Assembly: GCA_008933995.1 (NCBI GenBank)
Contig: WARS01000029.1
Location: forward strand, 19,437,511-19,501,510
DNA: 64,000 nucleotides
DNA from: Datnioides undecimradiatus
Taxonomy: Eukaryota; Chordata; Actinopteri; Lobotiformes; Datnioididae
Direction of reading: 5' to 3'
How positions within the stretch are numbered: the first letter of the stretch is position 1; each line of letters starts with the position of its first letter. Below are positions 57,862 through 64,000 of the stretch, piece after piece. The notes under the pieces were generated by a model that was given only the letters and a program-made list of their open reading frames with translations, did not search any database and was not told where the DNA came from. Both the position numbers and the translations under genes were made by a program.

Positions 57862-57862
57862 T

Positions 57863-57901
57863 TCAGGGATAGCCATCATCCTCCAGACTGAGTGCCACGC
57901 G
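57863..57901 (-). CDS. lrp8: lrp8 last coding exon (12 codons plus stop)
   Basis: Minus strand: acceptor GTTTGCAG, then CGC GTG GCA CTC AGT and on to TGA at 57865-57863, encoding [12 protein letters not shown]. It joins in phase 0 to VYPA of the previous exon, exactly where mammalian LRP8 joins its ending [12 protein letters not shown]. It is far too short for an ORF search and was found by looking for that ending. One base after the stop the transcript enters a run of 14 G. Confidence 0.93.
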   Translation of the reverse strand, partial: RVALSLEDDGYP

Positions 57902-60900
57902 CTGCAAACAGCAGATAAAAAGACTGTTACCACAGTAGGCTGGTGAGGGAGAGATAGAGAGTGAGGTGAGATAGAAAGCAGAAAAAGGAAAAAACAGCAG
58001 CGAGACGGACAGAGAACAAAGAGAGGAATTTTGAACCGACTCTCCTTCTTCTTCTAGTCCTCATTTTGCCCTGACCTTCTTCTTCTCTCCCTCTTTCCAA
58101 TCCCCCCCCCCAATACCCCTTGTTCATTCCCTCCTTCTTCTGGCCGCTCCTACGTGAGGAATGCAGAATGCCTGCCTACGGCTGCAAATGTCTGGCCCAC
58201 ATAATGCCAACCTGATTTCTCTGGCTGTCTGAGTTGCCACGCTGCCACAAAGGGAACGCAAAGGAGAGGAAAAAGAGAAGCAGAGGAAGAAAACGAGTGA
58301 AGAAGACTTAGAAGACAATAAAACAGAGTTGGACATATGCATGACAAAAAGGGAGATAACAGAGAGAGCGCGGCTCCCTCTCTGCAGCCCTTTACTGAGA
58401 CTGGTTGTTAATTTGACCTTGAATCTTAATATGACTCAGTCGTGCACCTGTTTTGTGCGTGAGTGTGTGTGTGTGTGTGTGTCTCCAGCCTGTCATCATG
58501 CCAGTGATACCCAGAATTCCTTGCCTCCTTTCTCTCCGGAGCAACACAAAGAAATCTGTGTTACCATGCCAACCGATCAAAGCGCTAGACTCCCGCCTCT
58601 TCACCCCCCGCCATAATCCTTTTTGGCTGCCCTTCCCCGCTTACTTTACGCAAAACAACAAATATATTCAATAACTGTCCCGATGGCACACTCGTTTTAC
58701 ATTTAAGTGAATCTGAGTGCAAGTCTCAGCTGCCGTTGTTTCCGCGGTTCGTTAGTGATCAACAGGGTATTCTGCAACTCGCGAAATGTGAAGATTCATG
58801 GTTTCTGGATCTGCACTCAAGACGCAATGTGGAAAAAAAAAAATCTAGTTTGGACTGTCCTTGGATCTGATTTGCGCTCATGTCTCATTTACACTGTAAC
58901 TAAAACGTAAAATTCACATAAGGGCAATGTCATAATGTTACCCTCCTCTCTAAAAACCCAATTTATTTGCAGAATGGTCGAGTCCTGCGCACTGCTGTCC
59001 TTTCCCTCAGCTTTCTGGGGTGGTATAAAGCTTGTCCTCTTCCTCCTCAAAGGCATCTGATCACTAAAATAATTTTTTTTTGTTCCTCCAATAAACAGAC
59101 TCCACGGCAGCCAGCTCTTTATCAAGCATGTCCCTTCCACATACACTGCACCAAGAAAGCGGTAATTAACATTAAAACGTCCACTCTGACGGGGATGCTA
59201 CCTTGCGGCGCATATTTTCTGTTGACCGTGCTGGGAAAAAAAAGGAGCTTTTGCATCGGCTGCCTCTCTGAACAAACATGACGTGAGTCAGGGTACGGAG
59301 TTTTGTCGGGGAGCCTCACAAGAAAGACATGTCTCCCAGTAACAGAACAGAAAACAAACACGATGTACAAATAAAAGGGATGGCAGGTTGGCAACAAGGA
59401 CGTGACGTCGATAAATGAATGTACTGTGTGATTATGGTCATGGAGGGTGGACTAAATGTGAATGTGATGTACTGGTGAAGGGCTTATATGTGTGTGTGTG
59501 TGTGTAAATTGTGTTGTTTTGTTTTTTTTTTTAGTGATTGCTGCAAAGATGATATGTGAGAATGTGGGCGTGTGCATGTGCAAGCCTGTTCTTTCTTCCC
59601 AGGCCTACATGTACGACAAACGGGCTTCAATCCAACCCCTTGCGCATACTCCCATATCCCAAATATTCCAAACTTCCTCTGCAGCTTCTCTCATTTGCCG
59701 CTGGAGAGCATCGGTGCCCCTGAGTACCAGTGAGAGTTGCTGTCTGTGATGCCACCTCCCAGAGGAAGCGCTATGAATGGCTGACTGTGGCTGCCACTCA
59801 CTGCTGGGTAAACGTGACCGATGGACTCGCTGTGTCGCCCGATGTGGATTTCGTCGTCGTCATCCTCCGTGGTTTTGCGGTAGACGGGGTTGTCGAAGTT
59901 CATGCTCTTGGTGTTCTTGCGCCGCCAGTTGCGCCAAACCAGGTACCCGCCGGTGCAGAGCAATCCAATGACCACTGTGGCAAGGATAGGGACTGCATGT
60001 GTTTAACACACACACAACAACAACACACGGCGGGAGCGTTAACACAGCCCAGGGGGACACAGAGCGGCGCTTAAAGCACTCATACACACACACACACACA
60101 AACACGCCTCACACACTTTTCTCCGTCAACCGAAGGCTCATTATTTTCTTTCAAAATCATGTGGAATCGAAATCGCACCGGTAAATGTGATAAAGTGTCC
60201 CGAAAAAGGATATCATTTACAGAATCTGTATTTTTAAAAGCCATTGCTGTCTTCTTGCAGATGACAGCATCAAAGTTATGGCCGCGCGAGCACATAAAAT
60301 CCTTGTGAAATGTGAAAAAATCAATTTGCTAATATCAAATGTCACATATCTGATAGGTGTGGCTATTGCTTTACCATTTTGGTGATAGCTTCCTGTGGGG
60401 AAACTTCATACATCCATCAAACTTTTAAGAAACAATCGGGTATTTTTCAGTGAAAACTGGTAAAATCTGAAAACAGTGAGCCTTCACGCCCTACGTATGT
60501 ACATTCTATTACATTCCCTTTGTCTCAGTTTACACAATGATTAAAAACACGCAAACGTGAATGCACGCGCACAGTTCGTAACAGCGAGTGCCTGCATGCA
60601 CCATCGTACTTCAAACTCCACATCAAACACACACACACACACACGTAGGCAAACACAAATACATGCACATACAAGGACTTTACAGTAATGATCGGGTTCT
60701 GAGGTCTGTGATTATGTTTTTGCCCAGCAGGGTTGCTGAACCGTCATCAGTGTACGATTCTTCTGCTGCATGGTGTGACACGTGATTTTGCGCAAGCCTG
60801 GGCATCAAAATCAAACGCAACCTGCAGACTTCCTGACTCTGGTGTTTTAACATGGGGACAGACAGGGAAAGAAGAGGAGGAAAGAGGACAGAAGGGGGGA

Positions 60901-61065
60901 TTGGAGGATCTCAGATAAGCACCGTCTCTCCCTCCTCTCATTACCATATCAGCATGACTGCCTAGCTGCCCTGTAGGACCTGTGTGCGCACAGTGCATGG
61001 ATGAGTCTATGTGTGTGTAGAGACCAGCAGACATACCAGAGGTGCGTCATTGAGCAGAGATAAAA

Positions 61066-61114
<49 letters not shown>

Positions 61115-62730
61115 CCATCAATGTGTCTACATCCCTTCTGGAGGCCCCATCTAATTGCTCTTTTGTTGGATAGGCACTTGAGATCCCTGTGTGACTGGGC
61201 TGGAAACCCCAGATCCTCCTTTGTTCTTCTCTAAATACTCACTGGTTTAAAAAAAAACAACAACAAAAAAAAACATCAGCTTTTGTCTCATTTAGAAAAT
61301 TTCACTCCAATTAGAGAGCGGCATAACAGCCTGACTTCGGCTAAATACTGATAATCATGGCTGGGCCGTTTCCCCTCGTGGAGCCGTGGGTGGGCGTGGT
61401 GCATTAGCGGATGCGAGCGGAGAACTGGGGTGCAGAAATCCGGCCCTTGTGGACCTCCAACAATAATTAACGTTTCAAAGCTGCCAAAATATGCAGAATG
61501 GGTGGGTGGGTGGGGGATTTATGGCAGCAGTGAATGGCAGAAGGACAGAATGAGGGATGGAGCGGAAAGGGTTAACAGTCTCGCGGGTTGTTTTAATGAG
61601 CTGCTATCTCAATCGTCAGGAATAAAAAGAGAAATAAATTGCTTTACGATGTTTTAGAGCTCCCATAATTTATCAAAGTATTCAATATCAGGGATGAAAG
61701 AGATCTCAATTAGCGACATATGCTGCTACTGTAGGGTCATTTGCACATTCAGCTGATTTCCCAGTTAGGTTATGCATGAAAGTATTATGTATTGCCATAA
61801 AATTCGATTTTCATTTTAATCAATGCTAATAGAATAGATGAACTTTAGTGGCTGGTTTGATTTTCCTACCTTATATTAGTTGTTTGGGCTTATAATGTTT
61901 TTTACGCCTTGTATGGGCAATATGTAATTCTGACCTAGGAAATGAAGTCCCTGGCTTGAAGCAGTGGAGAACTGCGAGCGGGGAAATAACATTTTATCTC
62001 ATTAAGCTCCCTTTTAAGTCATTTGACATTTTATCCTATTCAAAAACTGATTCCAGCAACCGTGTAGCCCTCTCTCCGTCCACTGGGTCAGATAAATAGG
62101 TCAGAGCACTGGATTGATTTCAGCGTGAGCAATTCTCTGTGATCAGACTGGGAACACGAGCTTAATGTTAGAACAGCTGGTCAAATGTGATGACAAAACA
62201 CGAACTGAATTCCCCATTTGCTCAAATCTCATTAATAATGACATAATGTGCACATTGCAGAGGCCTGGCCATTGCTGACTGACGAGCTTGCTGGCCTCTA
62301 ATGGCTTTTTCTAGCCGTGGGGCAGGAGGCCGTTGTTGGATAATACCACAGCTTAGTACATTTTCTCGATTGCTCGACTATTATTTCGTGCACAAGCATC
62401 ACCGCAAAGGCTGAGATTGGACTTGCGCGTTCAAAAGACACCGACTGTTAATCAGGGGTGAGGTGGGAGAGCACAAACATTTTAAAATCCAGTCACTCAC
62501 ACATGCATGCACACACACACATACAGCCAGATTCATAAAAGAACCACATCCACGCCCAACATGCAGGACTTGAGCGACAAGCAAAGACGGAGAAGCAAGG
62601 AGGGAGTAGCAGGCGGGCAGAAAGCAAAGGTAACACAGCTAGAAAGTCAAGAAGTACTCACCGATAGGAATGACTATCCCCAGAACAGCTACTGTGATGT
62701 TGTTACCTATGAGGTAGTGATCACTCGCGG
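57863..62730 (-). CDS. lrp8: lrp8 (ApoER2) C-terminal part: three exons, 5' part beyond the window
   Basis: Joined on the minus strand: 62730-62662, 59974-59802, 57901-57863. The chain gives a juxtamembrane segment, a transmembrane helix ([17 protein letters not shown]), a basic stop-transfer segment [11 protein letters not shown], the NFDNPVY internalisation and signalling motif, [22 protein letters not shown] and a last exon [24 protein letters not shown] with an acidic run, HIGR and [14 protein letters not shown] is the LRP8 tail; VLDLR instead has YLKTTEED...TYPA and ends differently. LRP8 is a plasma-membrane receptor for reelin and apoE whose NPxY binds Dab1. Ligand-binding, EGF and beta-propeller exons are not in the window. 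The gene converges on kank4. Confidence 0.93.
57902..59801 (-). other. lrp8: lrp8 last intron
   Basis: A 1.9-kb GT-AG intron. It holds a C-run near 58105-58113, a GT repeat near 58462-58481 and another near 59486-59505. In mammals an alternative 59-residue proline-rich cassette lies between VYPA and RVALSLED. I find no minus-strand open segment with flanking splice sites and a similar sequence here. Confidence 0.7.
59802..59974 (-). CDS. lrp8: lrp8 transmembrane/NPxY exon
   Basis: Minus strand: acceptor CCTTGCCACAG, 173 bases, donor GCA|GTGAGT. It enters in phase 1 and ends in phase 0. It encodes [54 protein letters not shown] and VYPA. NFDNPVY is the Dab1/clathrin-adaptor motif. A second in-frame acceptor (ATGCAG) lies 18 bases upstream and would add six residues (VPILAT) inside the membrane helix; homology favours the downstream one. 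The open frame past the donor to 59691 is intronic. Confidence 0.96.
59975..62661 (-). other. lrp8: lrp8 intron with candidate conserved non-coding DNA
   Basis: About 2.7 kb. It contains CA repeats near 60081-60102 and 60627-60644 and a GT microsatellite at 61068-61111. From about 61.30 to 62.35 kb there is a long repeat-free AT-rich block with many ATTA cores that looks like constrained non-coding sequence. No coding exon is seen. Confidence 0.5.
61068..61111. repeat. GT microsatellite
   Basis: About 22 GT dinucleotides inside an lrp8 intron. Confidence 0.96.
62662..62730 (-). CDS. lrp8: lrp8 juxtamembrane exon (start of transmembrane helix)
   Basis: Minus strand: acceptor TGTTCACCTCAG, 69 bases, donor ATCG|GTGAGT. 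It enters needing one base from the previous exon and ends in phase 1. It encodes [20 protein letters not shown] followed by PI, and the split codon G|TG (Val) continues into the next exon. The LGIVIPI-VVIGLLC junction matches the LGIIIPI-VVIALLC of mammalian LRP8. An N-I-T sequon sits right at the membrane boundary and is probably too close to be glycosylated. Confidence 0.9.
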
Positions 62731-64000
62731 CTGAGGTGAACAGAAAGAGAGAAAGAGAAATAACACTAAGCAAAAAGTTCTGTTCCCAAACACCCTCCCC
62801 GAAGGCCTCGCTCAGAGGGAAACACAAGTTTGGAGCACGAAGCTGGGAAACAGCTTATTTGCATAATATACGGGCAGAGAAACCATCTGATTTCTCTTTG
62901 GACTGCTGACTTTTGTGTAAATGAAATGCGGCTGAATGGGTGATGCCATATAAATGCAATGAGAGCGCGTTTTTTTTTTTTTTTAATACAACGGGAGACA
63001 ACAGCACTTCCAGGATGTAATGCATCAGAAGCCGAACATGATTCAAAAGCAAATTTTGCTTTCGGACGCGATGCATCGCGGCGGACGCTTGAGAGTGAAT
63101 TTCAACACACGACCTTGTGCTGCACAACCATTCGTTTTCTACGGCAAGTCTTCCAAACTGTGTCACAACACAATGCAGCACTCATTTATTCTAGACATGC
63201 TTTGTATCCGGACTCCCCTTCAACTCTCACCCCGACAGGTCGGTGTGGAGCGTGACATTAATCCCGCTCCCAGCCCTCCTATTAGCAGCAGGCTAGCCAT
63301 TAGCCAAAGTGTGATCAGATGGCTATAATGAAGTCTAGTGAGGAAGATTAACAGAGAGATCACAGCGCTGGACCTGCATACTGATTGGCTCATTCTCAAA
63401 ACGCACTCGGTGTGGTTTTATGCACGCAAACAGGCACAGATGGGGGGTGATGGATGGGACGTACAATTATAAAGTGTTTTCTCTCACAATTGCTATCATA
63501 TAGGGGATAAACTGCCTTTCGGCGAATGCATGCACACACACGAAACACATCAACACACACACACACACACAGAAACTTTAACGTAGAGAGGCACAGCAGG
63601 TGATGCGGCTTCAGACTGAGCAGTGCAGCGTCTGAGTCCCGATTCAGCAGAACTGAATTTGGATTTTCTGTGAGTATGAGTGATGTCCAATGGGTCCTAA
63701 GACTCTAAAGGGCGGATTAATAAAATCTTATTAAAGCAGCAGTTAAGAGAGGAGGAGTCCCGGGGAGTGAGGGCAAATGGAGAGCGAGAAGGCGCAAAAG
63801 AAGAAGAAAAAGGCCCTCAGTGGACAATATTTAACCCAACATGTAAAAAAATATGAATATTTACACTGTCAGCCATACTGTGATTGAATATCTGCATGGT
63901 TGTGCAAGTGTATTTCATTTCAGATTTCAATAATGAAGCGCTGAATGTGTCTATAGCTAAGGGGGGAACCTTTAAAGTACAGGGTCACATGCCGTCAACC
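62731..64000 (-). other. lrp8: lrp8 intron running off the window
   Basis: No further lrp8 exon (O-glycosylated stalk, EGF or beta-propeller) is recognisable before the window ends. There is a T-run near 62970-62985 and a CA repeat near 63552-63571. The remaining exons must lie at higher coordinates. Confidence 0.7.

Larger units (their letters stand above)
51663..57862 (-). other. lrp8: Putative lrp8 3' UTR
   Basis: Nothing coding is recognised between the lrp8 stop at 57863 and about 51.66 kb. On the minus strand an ATTAAA signal lies near 51678-51683. It is followed by a strongly GT-rich TGCTTTGTGTTGCTTTGTG element near 51636-51660, a good distal cleavage context. An AATAAA at 55381-55386 (minus) followed by GTGGTGGGG offers a proximal end. 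LRP8 is known for a long 3' UTR in mammals. The tract includes a MITE (53845-53947), a GA repeat (52845-52886), a T-run near 51960-51983 and a C-rich tandem near 51847-51868. Confidence 0.45.

Noticed and set aside
57863-62730. Assignment of the minus-strand receptor to vldlr or ldlr
   Set aside because: The tail has VYRKTTE plus an acidic run, HIGR, VYPA and the [10 protein letters not shown] ending, which are LRP8 features; VLDLR and LDLR tails end differently.

Overview
The window looks like genomic DNA from a ray-finned fish, most likely a percomorph teleost. It shows GT-AG introns, a vertebrate KANK gene and an LDL-receptor-family gene, many CA/GT microsatellites, and several dispersed repeats I recognise from teleost genomes: a (GATA)n-tailed retroposon end, a small MITE whose inverted ends read TAAAGGACCAGTGTGT, and a tRNA-derived SINE. 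No bacterial, viral or organellar genes are visible. I had no database, so orthology calls rest on recognised protein motifs.

Two genes are supported. On the plus strand, kank4 (KN motif and ankyrin repeat domains 4) occupies about 23.4-43.7 kb. I could assemble nine coding exons with consistent phases: a tiny start-codon exon, one giant 3.5-kb exon, and seven small exons ending at the stop codon at 40102. The predicted protein is about 1551 residues, against about 995 for human KANK4. The extra length is a central low-complexity region holding two different protein repeat arrays. On the minus strand, the 3' end of lrp8 (ApoER2, a reelin receptor) lies at about 51.7-62.7 kb. I recovered the juxtamembrane/transmembrane exon, the exon with the NPxY motif, and a 13-codon last exon. 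The ectodomain exons lie beyond 64 kb.

Layout: 1-23.4 kb has no supported gene and holds repeats plus possible regulatory sequence, probably including the undetected kank4 promoter and 5' exon(s). 23.4-40.1 kb is kank4 coding sequence and introns. 40.1-43.7 kb is its probable 3' UTR. 43.7-51.6 kb is a repeat-rich gap between the converging genes. 51.7-57.9 kb is the putative lrp8 3' UTR. 57.9-64 kb is lrp8 terminal exons and introns.

The two genes are not known to act in one pathway: KANK proteins link talin at focal adhesions to cortical microtubule machinery, and LRP8 signals from the plasma membrane through Dab1. Their adjacency is nevertheless informative, because KANK and LDLR-family genes are also neighbours elsewhere in vertebrates (LDLR-KANK2, VLDLR-KANK1). 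This points to an ancestral linkage preserved here for LRP8-KANK4. I found no convincing wholly new biological system. The most unusual material is the repeat-expanded KANK4 centre.
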